DNA from: Streptomyces sp. NBC_01116
GTDB taxonomy: Bacteria > Actinomycetota > Actinomycetes > Streptomycetales > Streptomycetaceae
Direction: 5' to 3'
NCBI RefSeq assembly: GCF_041435495.1
Contig: NZ_CP108644.1
Location: forward strand, 1,922,001 to 1,986,000
Length of the DNA: 64,000 nucleotides
Position numbers and translations under genes: made by a program. This document shows, piece after piece, positions 1-8,151 of the stretch. The notes below the pieces were generated by a model. It was not told the DNA's origin and ran no database searches. It saw nothing but the letters and a program-made list of their open reading frames with translations. The stretch's first letter is position 1, and every line of letters begins with the position of its first letter.

Positions 1-128
1 CCGCACTGAACGGTATCGACCCCGTCGACGTACAGCGCAGCTACCGCTTCGAGCAGGGGTTCACCTTCGAGGCGAACCTCGCCGGGACCGCCGCCCGGGT
101 CCGCGACACCTTCGGCAAGGAGGCCTGA
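1..128 (+). CDS. echA20: Enoyl-CoA hydratase-family protein EchA20-like, C-terminal end only
   Basis: Only the last 41 codons are inside the window; the reading frame is open at the left edge and ends at TGA 126-128. The tail contains a QRSYRFEQGFTFEANL segment, the kind of C-terminal helix seen in crotonase-superfamily proteins. The call rests mainly on position. In mycobacteria the gene directly before ipdA and ipdB is echA20, a crotonase that opens ring C of the steroid intermediate HIEC-CoA. The stop lies 3 bp before the ipdA GTG, so the genes are co-transcribed and probably translationally coupled. The assignment is inferred from neighbours plus a short match, since the catalytic part is not visible. 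Confidence 0.6.
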   Translation, partial: ALNGIDPVDVQRSYRFEQGFTFEANLAGTAARVRDTFGKEA

Positions 129-131
129 ACC

Positions 132-1018
132 GTGACCACTCCCCCTCATGTGCGCGACAAGACGATGACGCCCGAGGAGGTCGTCGACCGGCTGAGCAGC
201 GGCATGACGATCGGGATCGGCGGCTGGGGATCGCGCAGGAAGCCGATGGCCCTGGTCAGGGCGCTGCTCCGGTCGTCCGTCACCGATCTCACGGTGATCT
301 CCTACGGCGGCCCGGACGTGGGGCTGCTGGCCGCGGCGGGCCGGATCGCCCGGCTGGTCACGGCGTTCGTGACGCTCGACTCCATCCCGCTGGAGCCGCA
401 CTACCGGGCCGCCCGGCAGCGCGGGGCGTTCGCGCTGACGGAGATCGACGAGGCGATGTTCATGTGGGGGCTGCACGCGGCGGCGAACCGGCTGCCGTTC
501 CTGCCGGTCCGCGCGGGCCTCGGATCGGATGTGATGCGGGTCAACCCCGAGCTGCGCACGGTGACTTCACCGTACGAGGACGGCGAGGAGTTCGTGGCGG
601 CGCCGGCCCTGCGGATGGACGCGGCGCTGGTCCACCTCAACCGGGCGGACCGCCTGGGCAACGGCCAGTACCTGGGTCCGGACCCGTACTTCGACGACCT
701 GTTCTGCGAAGCGGCGGACGCGGCGTACGTCTCCTGCGAACGCATCGTGCGGACGGAGGAGTTGGCCGGGAACGCCACCGCCCCGCAGACCCTTCTCGTC
801 CAGCGGCACTCGGTCACCGGTGTCGTGGAGACGCCGGGCGGGGCGCACTTCACGTCCTGCGTACCCGACCACCAGCGCGACGAGCCGTTCCAGAGGGCCT
901 ACGCGGCAGCGGCGGCGGACCCGGCCGCCTGGGCGGAGTTCGCGGCCCGTTTCCTGCCGCCGGACGGCGACGAGAAGGGCTACCAGCAGGCGGTCCGCAC
1001 CTGGCACGAGGAGCAGAC

Positions 1019-1022
<4 letters not shown>
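132..1022 (+). CDS. ipdA: CoA-transferase-family alpha subunit IpdA (steroid ring C/D catabolism)
   Basis: This 296-aa protein belongs to the family I CoA-transferase fold and resembles mycobacterial IpdA along its whole length. Matching segments are GIGGWGSRRKPM near residues 28-39, LPFLPVRAGLGS, DPYFDDLF and VETPGGAHFT. IpdA and IpdB form a complex that hydrolyses the last carbocyclic ring of the cholesterol nucleus (COCHEA-CoA) and does not act as a normal CoA-transferase. The GTG start at 132 follows the echA20 stop by 3 bp, and the stop overlaps the ipdB ATG (ATGA). The family and complex are well supported; activity on steroids in this organism is inferred from the conserved gene set. 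Confidence 0.88.
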
Positions 1023-1815
<793 letters not shown>

Positions 1816-1816
<1 letters not shown>

Positions 1817-2946
1817 TGCGCACCGCCCTGACCGACCTCGTCGGCGTCCGGCACCCGATCGTGCAGACCGGAATGGGCTGGGTGGCGGGCCCCCGCCTGG
1901 TCACCGCGACCGCACGGGCCGGGGCGCTCGGCGTCCTGGCCTCGGCGACCATGTCACCGGACCAACTGCGTTCGGCCGTAAGGGAGGTGAAGTCCCGGAC
2001 GGACGCGCCGTTCGGGGTGAACCTGCGGGCGGACGCGGGGGACGCCCGGGAGCGGGTCCGGATCATCGTCGAGGAGGGTGTGCGGGTGGCGTCGTTCGCG
2101 CTCGCCCCGTCGAGGGAGCTGATCGCGGAGCTGAAGGACGCGGGCGTGGTCGTCGTCCCGTCGGTGGGGGCCAGGCGGCACGCGGAGAAGGTCGCGGACT
2201 GGGGTGCGGACGCGGTGATCGTGCAGGGCGGCGAGGGCGGCGGCCACACCGGGGAGGTCGCCACCACGGTGCTCCTGCCGCAGGTCGTGGACGCGGTGGA
2301 CATCCCGGTGGTCGCGGCGGGCGGCTTCCATGACGGCCGGGGCCTGGTGGCGGCGCTGGCGTACGGGGCGGCGGGTGTCGCGATGGGCACCCGGTTCCTG
2401 CTGACGTCGGACTCGACGGTCCCGGACGCGGTGAAGGCCCGCTATCTGGCGGCGACCGCCAAGGACATCACCCTGACGAGGGCGGTGGACGGCCTCCCGC
2501 ACCGGATGCTCCGTACGGAGATGGTGGCGGAACTGGAGGGTGCGGGCCGGCTGCGCTCCCTGTACCGGGCGCTGCGCCGGGCGTCCGGTTTCCGCCGGAT
2601 CTCCGGCCTGAGCTGGCCGGGCATGGTCCGCGACGGCCTGGCGATGCGGCACGGCAAGGAGCTGAGCTGGAGTCAGGTGCTGCTGGCGGCGAACACCCCG
2701 ATGCTGTTGAGGGCGTCCATGGTCGACGGGCGCACGGACCTCGGCATCATGGCCTCGGGCCAGGTCGCGGCCCTGATCGAGGACCTGCCGAGCGTGGCGG
2801 AGCTGGTGGACCGGATCGTGGCGGAGGCGGAGACGACTCGCGTGCTTCTGGCCGACCCGGCCCCGCCGCATCGGCCCGAGCCCAGGCTCTCGGCCGACAC
2901 CGACACCGACAACCAGGCGGCCACATCCAGCCCGTCCGGCGCTTGA
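1816..2946 (+). CDS. ipdC: Nitronate monooxygenase-like FMN flavoprotein IpdC
   Basis: This 376-aa TIM-barrel flavoprotein belongs to the 2-nitropropane dioxygenase/NMO family. It has an N-terminal GVRHPIVQTGMGWVAGP segment, the FMN-phosphate region GGEGGGHTGE, and VVAAGGFHDGRGL followed by GAAGVAMGTRF. In mycobacteria IpdC introduces a C-C double bond into a HIP-pathway CoA thioester and sits directly after ipdB, as here. The ATG overlaps the ipdB stop. The last residues (ADTDTDN then SSPSGA) extend beyond the conserved domain. The final codons and stop are part of an intergenic palindromic repeat, so the tail was probably altered by that repeat. NMO activity on nitro compounds cannot be excluded from sequence alone. 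Confidence 0.83.
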
Positions 2947-3018
2947 GGAGAAAGCCCCGGCCCGGGGCTTTCGGGGCTCTGCCCCGGACCCCGGTCCTCC
3001 ATCGCCGGACGGCTGGGG
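2930..3018. repeat. Palindromic intergenic repeat overlapping the ipdC 3' end
   Basis: CCAGCCCGTCCGGCG near 2930-2941 is matched by the inverse sequence CGCCGGACGGCTGG near 3003-3017, with the inner hairpin at 2951-2971 between them. The motif TCCGGCGCTTGAGGAG recurs at about 57566-57580. The left arm encodes the last residues and the TGA of ipdC. Confidence 0.6.
2951..2971 (+). terminator. Hairpin after ipdC
   Basis: AAAGCCCCGG at 2951-2960 pairs perfectly with CCGGGGCTTT at 2962-2971, giving a GC-rich stem that ends in T residues on the + strand. It begins 5 bp after the ipdC stop and separates ipdC from the convergent helicase gene, so it could work in both directions. Confidence 0.65.
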
Positions 3019-3062
3019 GGTGACCCCGGTCCTCAAGCTCCGGACCGGGGTCGAAGTCGGTC

Positions 3063-4727
3063 CTACGCGGCCCGACGGCCCCGGGCAGGCGCACCCGAGC
3101 GACCGGCGCCGCGCGCCTCGCCGCCCGAACGGCCCGCGCCGCCGGAGCGACCCGCGCCGCCACCGGAACGCGCACCCTGAGCACCGCCACCGCCACCGAC
3201 GCCACCGGCCCCGCCGGCCCCGCGCCGGCCACGTCCGCGGCTGCCGGAGCGCACCGCACCCCCGCCGGAGCCGCCCGCCGCGCCGCCCGACCGGGTCCGC
3301 TGCTTCGGCGGCGTCGCCTGCGGCACCTCGATCACGATCGCGACGCCCGAGGGCTCGCGGGCCCCCGTGATCCGGCCCAGTTCCGCGTCGCTGGAGGTGA
3401 CCCGCGTGGTGCGGGGCGCGATGCCGGCGTCCTGCATCAGCCGGGTCATCTCGCGCTTCTCCTCGGGCAGCACCAGCGTGACGACGCTGCCGGACTCCCC
3501 GGCGCGCGCCGTGCGCCCGCCGCGGTGGAGGTAGTCCTTGTGGTCGGTCGGCGGGTCCACGTTGACGACCAGGTCGAGGTCGTCGACGTGGATGCCGCGG
3601 GCCGCGACGTTCGTCGCGACGAGCGCGGTGACCTGACCGTTCTTGAACTGGTCGAGCGTCCGGTTGCGCTGCGGCTGCGAACGCCCGCCGTGCAGGGCGG
3701 CCGCCCGTACACCGCTGGCGAGCAGCCGTTTGGCGAAGCGGTCGGCGGCGCGCTTGGTGTCGACGAACATGATCACCCGGCCCTCGCGGGCGGCGATCTT
3801 CGTGGCGACGGCCTTCTTGTCGGTCTCGTCCAGGACGTGGAGCACGTGGTGCTCCATCGTGGTGACCGCACCGGCGGACGGGTCGACGGAGTGCACGACC
3901 GGGTCGGTGAGGAACATCTTCACGAGCCGGTCGATGTTCTTGTCGAGGGTCGCGGAGAACAGCATCCGCTGCCCGTCCGCCTCGACCTGCTTGAGCAGGG
4001 CGACGACCTGCGGCATGAAGCCCATGTCGGCCATCTGGTCGGCCTCGTCGAGGACGGTGATGGAGACCTCGTCCAGGCGGCAGTCGCCGCGCTCGATGAG
4101 GTCCTTGAGCCGGCCCGGGGTGGCGACGAGCACTTCGGCGCCGCGCCGCAGGGTGGCGGACTGCTTGGTGATCGACATGCCGCCGACGACGGTGGCGAGC
4201 CGCAGGTTCACGGCGGTCGCGTACGGGGTCAGGGCGTCGGTGACCTGCTGGGCCAGCTCACGCGTGGGCACGAGGACCATGGCGAGCGGGGCGCGCGGCT
4301 CGCTGCGGCGCCCGGCGGTGCGGGCCAGCAGCGCCAGGCCGAAGGCGAGCGTCTTGCCGGAGCCGGTGCGTCCGCGGCCGAGGATGTCGCGGCCGGCCAG
4401 CGAGTTCGGCAGGGTCGCGCCCTGGATCGGGAACGGCTCGGTGACGCCCTGCGCGGTGAGGGTCTTCAGCAGCCCGGCGGGCATGTCCAGGTCGGCGAAG
4501 GCGTCGACGGCGGGCAGCGCGGGGGTCACGGTCTCCGGCAGGGCGAACTCGCCCTGCGGCGGGGTGGCGCGGCGGCGGGCCGGGGGCTTGGAGCCGCCCT
4601 GGGCCCGGGAGCGGGGTGCGCCGCCCCGGCCGTTCGCGGGAGCCTGGGTGCCGGCGCCCTGGCCGCGGCCTCGGCCACGGGCCGGTCGCGAGCGGGGGGT
4701 GCGGTCCTGGCGTTCGGAGCTGGTCAT
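3063..4727 (-). CDS. DEAD-box ATP-dependent RNA helicase
   Basis: This 554-aa protein has the full superfamily 2 set. The Q motif is GVTEPFPIQ (about 94-102), Walker A is GRTGSGKT (119-126), and PTRELAQQ, ATPGR, VLDEADQM (DEAD), LFSATL and HRGGRTARAG follow. A basic 60-residue N-terminal extension and a Gly/Arg/Ser-rich C-terminal tail of roughly 80 residues are probably RNA-binding. The ATG at 4727 is chosen because AGGAGG lies 10-15 bp upstream and homology starts after it; an upstream in-frame extension lacks support. It probably unwinds structured mRNA or rRNA. A cold-shock protein gene lies upstream in the same direction, which fits a cold-adaptation role. Confidence 0.9.
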   Translation of the reverse strand: MTSSERQDRTPRSRPARGRGRGQGAGTQAPANGRGGAPRSRAQGGSKPPARRRATPPQGEFALPETVTPALPAVDAFADLDMPAGLLKTLTAQGVTEPFPIQGATLPNSLAGRDILGRGRTGSGKTLAFGLALLARTAGRRSEPRAPLAMVLVPTRELAQQVTDALTPYATAVNLRLATVVGGMSITKQSATLRRGAEVLVATPGRLKDLIERGDCRLDEVSITVLDEADQMADMGFMPQVVALLKQVEADGQRMLFSATLDKNIDRLVKMFLTDPVVHSVDPSAGAVTTMEHHVLHVLDETDKKAVATKIAAREGRVIMFVDTKRAADRFAKRLLASGVRAAALHGGRSQPQRNRTLDQFKNGQVTALVATNVAARGIHVDDLDLVVNVDPPTDHKDYLHRGGRTARAGESGSVVTLVLPEEKREMTRLMQDAGIAPRTTRVTSSDAELGRITGAREPSGVAIVIEVPQATPPKQRTRSGGAAGGSGGGAVRSGSRGRGRRGAGGAGGVGGGGGAQGARSGGGAGRSGGAGRSGGEARGAGRSGAPARGRRAA

Positions 4728-4867
4728 ATGGAATTGCCCTCCTGGGGGATTCCTGGGCAACTGCCGAATGGGTTTACTGCGATGTGCCGGCCCGGCCGTC
4801 CGGGTGCGCCCCCAGGATGTGCGCACAGAACGGGTTGTTGCGACGGGTTGTCGCTCGGACAGCACAA

Positions 4868-4902
4868 ACCGGGGCCCGCACCTTCACGGTGCGGGCCCCG
4901 GT
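4868..4902 (-). terminator. Terminator after the cold-shock gene
   Basis: A perfect 15-bp GC-rich stem (4868-4882 with 4888-4902) encloses a 5-nt loop. It lies 22 bp after the cold-shock stop codon and upstream of the helicase gene, so the helicase probably has its own promoter in 4728-4867. Confidence 0.85.
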
Positions 4903-4924
4903 CAGCGAGGTACGCGTCCGGCAA

Positions 4925-5128
4925 TTAGGCCGGGACGATGTTCTCCGCCTGCGGGCCCTTCTGGCCCTGCGTGACGTCGAAGGAGACCTTCTGGCCCTCC
5001 TGGAGCTCACGGAAGCCCGAGGTGGCGATGTTGGAGTAGTGGGCGAAGACGTCGGCGCCGCCGCCGTCCTGCTCGATGAAGCCGAAGCCCTTTTCCGAGT
5101 TGAACCACTTCACGGTTCCAGTAGCCAT
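4925..5128 (-). CDS. Cold-shock protein, CspA/ScoF family
   Basis: This 67-aa single-domain nucleic-acid chaperone has the usual family length. RNP1 (KGFGFI) is at residues 13-18 and RNP2 (VFAHY) at 27-31, both intact. It binds single-stranded RNA and DNA and melts secondary structure, mainly in the cytoplasm. The start ATG is preceded by AGGAGA at 7 bp. The gene is monocistronic, with a strong hairpin terminator after it and a long 5' region before it, as is common for cold-shock mRNAs. Streptomyces carry several close paralogues, so a specific symbol cannot be given. Confidence 0.96.
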   Translation of the reverse strand: MATGTVKWFNSEKGFGFIEQDGGGADVFAHYSNIATSGFRELQEGQKVSFDVTQGQKGPQAENIVPA

Positions 5129-5227
5129 GTCATTCTCCTAAAAGAGGTGCAGTGCCGAGAATCCGCACTTTACGGATTCCAAGTCGCCGCATTGAGCCCC
5201 ACCCGGAGAAAGCCGGAAAACAATAAA

Positions 5228-5256
5228 GCGCCTGAGGAAGCATTCCCGTCAGGCGC
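5228..5256 (-). terminator. Inverted repeat upstream of the cold-shock gene
   Basis: GCGCCTGA at 5228-5235 pairs with TCAGGCGC at 5249-5256 across a 13-nt loop. Read on the - strand it is followed by TTTATTGTTTT, like an intrinsic terminator for fadA6. It could instead belong to the cold-shock mRNA leader. Confidence 0.5.
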
Positions 5257-5312
5257 ACATAAAGTTCATGGGTACCAAAACTGCAACGGGAAACACCCTA
5301 GCACGTCCTCTC

Positions 5313-5344
5313 CTCCGGCGGCGGAGCGCGCCGCGCCGCCGGAG
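5313..5344 (-). terminator. GC-rich hairpin after fadA6
   Basis: CTCCGGCGGCG (5313-5323) pairs perfectly with CGCCGCCGGAG (5334-5344) across a 10-nt loop, about 70 bp past the fadA6 stop. There is no T tract, which is common for Streptomyces terminators. Confidence 0.5.
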
Positions 5345-5414
5345 GGAAAACTTGGCTGACCAGAGGGCGTACGGGCGGTCCCGCCGGGGCGCGGGCGGGG
5401 CCGGGGGCGGGTTC

Positions 5415-6572
5415 TCAGAGCCGCTCGACGATGGTGACGTTGGCCTGTCCGCCGCCCTCGCACATCGTCTGGAGCCCGTAGCGGCCGCCGGTGCGCTCCA
5501 GTTCGTGCAGCAGGGTCGTCATCAGCCGGGCCCCGGTCGCGCCGAGCGGATGGCCGAGCGCGATGGCTCCGCCGTTGACGTTGACCCGCTCGGGGTCCGC
5601 ACCGGTCTCTTTCAGCCAGGCGAGCACGACCGGGGCGAACGCCTCGTTGATCTCGACGAGGTCGATGGCGTCGAGGGTGAGGCCGGTCTTCTTCAGGGCG
5701 TGCGCGGTGGCCGGGATCGGGGCCGAGAGCATCCGGATCGGGTCCTCGCCCCGTACGGACAGGTGGTGGACGCGGGCCCGCGGGGTGAGCCCGTGTTCGG
5801 CGACGGCCCGCTCCGAGGCGATGAGCAGGGCGGCGGCCCCGTCGGAGACCTGGGAGGAGCAGGCCGCGGTGATGGTGCCGCCCTCCATGACGGGTCGCAG
5901 ACCGGCCATTTTCTCCAGGGTGGTGTCGCGGCGCGGCCCCTCGTCCGCGGTGACGTCCCCGTACGCGACGATCTCGCGGGCGAAGCGGCCCTCGTCGATG
6001 GCGCGGAGTGCCCGGTGGTGGGAGGTGAGGGCGAACTCCTCCATGTCCCGGCGGCTGATGCCCCACTTCTCGGCGATCAGCTGGGCGCCGTGGAACTGGT
6101 TGACGGGGGCGTCGCCGTAGCGGGCGCGCCAGCCCTCGCTGCCCGCGTACGGCCCCTGGGTGAGGCCGAGGGGTTCGGCGGCCTGCCGGGAGGCGAAGGC
6201 GATCGGGATCTGGGTCATGTTCTGGGTGCCGCCCGCGACGACGAGGTCCTGGGTGCCGGAGAGGACGCCCTGGGCCGCGAAGTGGAGGGCCTGCTGGGAG
6301 GAGCCGCACTGCCGGTCGATGGTGACGCCGGGGACCTCCTCGGGCAGTCCGGCGGCCAGCCATGACGTACGGGCGATGTCGCCGGCCTGCGGTCCGACGG
6401 TGTCGAGGCAGCCGAAGACGACGTCCTCGACGGCCGCCGGGTCGACGCCGGAGCGGGCGATCAGCTCTCCGAGCACATGCGCGCCGAGGTCGGCGGGGTG
6501 GACGGCCCCGAGGCCGCCCTTGCGCCGTCCGACGGGGGTGCGTACCGCTTCGACGATGTATGCCTCGGCCAT
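5415..6572 (-). CDS. fadA6: Acetyl-CoA acyltransferase FadA6 (HIP-pathway thiolase)
   Basis: This 385-aa degradative thiolase matches mycobacterial FadA6 in length and in many blocks. The nucleophile Cys89 lies in VTIDRQCGSSQQAL, the catalytic His in GGAIALGHPLGATGAR, and the second Cys in TMCEGGGQANVTI. FadA6 performs thiolytic cleavage of 6-methyl-3,7-dioxodecanedioyl-CoA near the end of steroid ring C/D breakdown. The gene is last in the - strand set ipdF, kstR2, fadA6, with a 43-bp gap to the regulator. Assignment as FadA6 and not as a generic thiolase rests on similarity (VEINEAFAPVVLAWLKE and others) and on its neighbours. Confidence 0.88.
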   Translation of the reverse strand: MAEAYIVEAVRTPVGRRKGGLGAVHPADLGAHVLGELIARSGVDPAAVEDVVFGCLDTVGPQAGDIARTSWLAAGLPEEVPGVTIDRQCGSSQQALHFAAQGVLSGTQDLVVAGGTQNMTQIPIAFASRQAAEPLGLTQGPYAGSEGWRARYGDAPVNQFHGAQLIAEKWGISRRDMEEFALTSHHRALRAIDEGRFAREIVAYGDVTADEGPRRDTTLEKMAGLRPVMEGGTITAACSSQVSDGAAALLIASERAVAEHGLTPRARVHHLSVRGEDPIRMLSAPIPATAHALKKTGLTLDAIDLVEINEAFAPVVLAWLKETGADPERVNVNGGAIALGHPLGATGARLMTTLLHELERTGGRYGLQTMCEGGGQANVTIVERL

Positions 6573-6615
6573 GGCTGCTGCTCCTCGGTGCGCTCGGGAT
6601 GGACCGGCTCTTCGG

Positions 6616-7227
6616 TTACGTACGCAGGGCGATTCCGTCGAGCACCATCGAGAGGTACTGACGGGCGATCTCCTCGGGGCTGTGGTGTCCGCCGGGCCGG
6701 TACCAGGAGGCCGCGACCCAGACGGTGTCGCGGACGAAGCGGTAGGTGAGGCGGATGTCGAGGTCGTCGCGGAAGGCGCCTTCGGCGACGCCGCGTTCCA
6801 GGGTGCCGAGCCAGGCCTTCTCGAACTTCGTCTGCGAGTCGACGAGGTAGGCGAAGCGCGGCTGGTGGGCGAGGTGCTTGGACTCCTTCTGGTAGATCGC
6901 GACGGCGGGGCGGTGCCGGTCGATCTCCCGGAAGGACTCGGTGACGAGCGCCTCGATGGTCGCGCGGGGGCCGAGACCGGCTTCCAGGACCGTGTCGTAG
7001 CCCTGCCAGAGCTCGTCGAGGAAGGTGGAGAGGATTTCGTCGATCATCGATTCCTTGGAATCGAAGTGGTAGTAGAGGCTGCCCGCGAGCATCCCGGCCT
7101 CGTCCGCGATCCGGCGGACGGTGGTGGCGTTGTATCCGTGGGCGGCGAAGACCTCGGCGGCGGTGGCGAGCAGTTCACGGCGTCGCTCCGGCGTGGGGGT
7201 CACCTGGGGCTTCTTCTTGGTAGGCAC
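6616..7227 (-). CDS. kstR2: TetR-family repressor KstR2
   Basis: This 203-aa TetR regulator has an N-terminal helix-turn-helix (about 15-62, with ATTVRRIADEAG then GSLYYHFDSKESM) and a ligand-binding domain. Its C-terminal half closely follows mycobacterial KstR2, including YRFVRDTVWV, WYRPGG and QYLSMVLDGI. KstR2 represses HIP-degradation genes and is released by HIP-CoA. It lies between ipdF and fadA6, the same neighbours as in mycobacteria. A matching operator is present at 8086-8105, so the regulator probably controls its own transcript and the divergent fadE genes. The TetR family is certain; orthology to KstR2 is strongly supported. Confidence 0.9.
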   Translation of the reverse strand: MPTKKKPQVTPTPERRRELLATAAEVFAAHGYNATTVRRIADEAGMLAGSLYYHFDSKESMIDEILSTFLDELWQGYDTVLEAGLGPRATIEALVTESFREIDRHRPAVAIYQKESKHLAHQPRFAYLVDSQTKFEKAWLGTLERGVAEGAFRDDLDIRLTYRFVRDTVWVAASWYRPGGHHSPEEIARQYLSMVLDGIALRT

Positions 7228-7257
7228 CGGGCCATTGTCCGCCCGCGGCCCGGGTGT

Positions 7258-8040
7258 TCACGCATGCTGGCTGCTGACGGGGACGACCTCGCCGGTCATG
7301 TAGGAGGAGTAGCCGCTGGCGAGGAAGACGATCACGTTGGCGACCTCCCAGGGTTCGGCGTACCGGCCGAAGGCCTCCTTCGCGGTGAGTTCGGTGAGGA
7401 GTTCGGCGGAGGTGACCTTGGCCAGGTGCGGGTGCATGGCGAGGCTGGGGGCGACGGCGTTGACGCGTACGCCGTAGTCGGCGGCCTCGACGGCGGCGCA
7501 GCGGGTGAGGGCCATGACACCGGCCTTGGCGGCGGCGTAGTGGGCCTGGCCGCGCTGGGCGCGCCAGCCGACGACGGAGGCGTTGTTGACGAGGACTCCG
7601 CCGGTTCCGGCGGCCTTGAGGGAGCGCAGGGCGGCGCGGGTGCAGCGGAAGGTGCCGTTCAGGGTGACGTCGAGGATCCTCGTCCACTGGTCGTCGGTCA
7701 TCTCGGTGAGTTCGGCGGTGCCGCCGAGGCCCGCGTTGTTGACGACGATGTCGAGGCCGCCGTGGGCGCGTTCGGCGTGGGCGAAGAGGGCGCCGACCTG
7801 GTCCTCGTCGGTGACGTCGCAGGTCAGGTGGGTGACGCGGTCGGCGCCGAACTCGTCGGCGAGGGCGTGCGCGCTCTCCTTCAGGCGGCGGGCGTGGGCG
7901 TCGCCGATCACGACGCGGGCGCCCTCCTCCAGGAAGCGGCGGGCGGTCGCGCCGCCGATCCCGGCTCCGGCGGCGGCGGTGACGACGGCGGTGCGGCCGG
8001 CCAGCAGTCCGTGTCCCGGCAGGTACGGCGGTGTGTCCAT
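7258..8040 (-). CDS. ipdF: Short-chain dehydrogenase IpdF-like
   Basis: This 260-aa NAD(P)-dependent oxidoreductase of the classical SDR family has the nucleotide-binding motif TAAAGAGIGGATA (about 21-33), NNAG at 101-104, and catalytic Ser155, Tyr168 and Lys172 (YAAAK). Mycobacterial IpdF has almost the same length and lies beside kstR2; it oxidises the 5-hydroxyl of 5-OH-HIP-CoA. The ATG at 8040 is preferred over the longer frame beginning at 8097, because that extension would run through the operator. The gene is the promoter-proximal member of ipdF-kstR2-fadA6. SDR specificity is hard to read from sequence, so the exact substrate rests on context. Confidence 0.8.
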   Translation of the reverse strand: MDTPPYLPGHGLLAGRTAVVTAAAGAGIGGATARRFLEEGARVVIGDAHARRLKESAHALADEFGADRVTHLTCDVTDEDQVGALFAHAERAHGGLDIVVNNAGLGGTAELTEMTDDQWTRILDVTLNGTFRCTRAALRSLKAAGTGGVLVNNASVVGWRAQRGQAHYAAAKAGVMALTRCAAVEAADYGVRVNAVAPSLAMHPHLAKVTSAELLTELTAKEAFGRYAEPWEVANVIVFLASGYSSYMTGEVVPVSSQHA

Positions 8041-8085
8041 GGCCCGGTCCCCCGGCTTCTCGACGGTCTGTGGGTCGTACGTTAA

Positions 8086-8105
8086 CCTACCAAACACTTG
8101 TTAGG
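8086..8105. promoter_or_regulatory. Probable KstR2 operator
   Basis: The sequence CCTACCAAACACTTGTTAGG is an imperfect 20-bp palindrome. Its core at 8089-8102 (ACCAAACACTTGTT) fits the mycobacterial KstR2 consensus AnCAAGnnCTTGnT with one mismatch. It lies between the divergent starts of ipdF (8040) and the fadE30-like gene (8152). Confidence 0.8.
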
Positions 8106-8151
8106 GAACGCCCTCGGCGACGGCGCCGACCGGACGGAAGGCGGGCGCCTC

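Noticed and set aside
3525..4974. Long + strand frames opposite the DEAD-box helicase
   Set aside because: No family motifs or ribosome sites; they mirror the codon bias of the helicase gene.
8098..8151. TTG at 8098 as the start of the fadE30-like gene
   Set aside because: It would place the first codons inside the operator dyad, and an ATG with a ribosome site follows at 8152.
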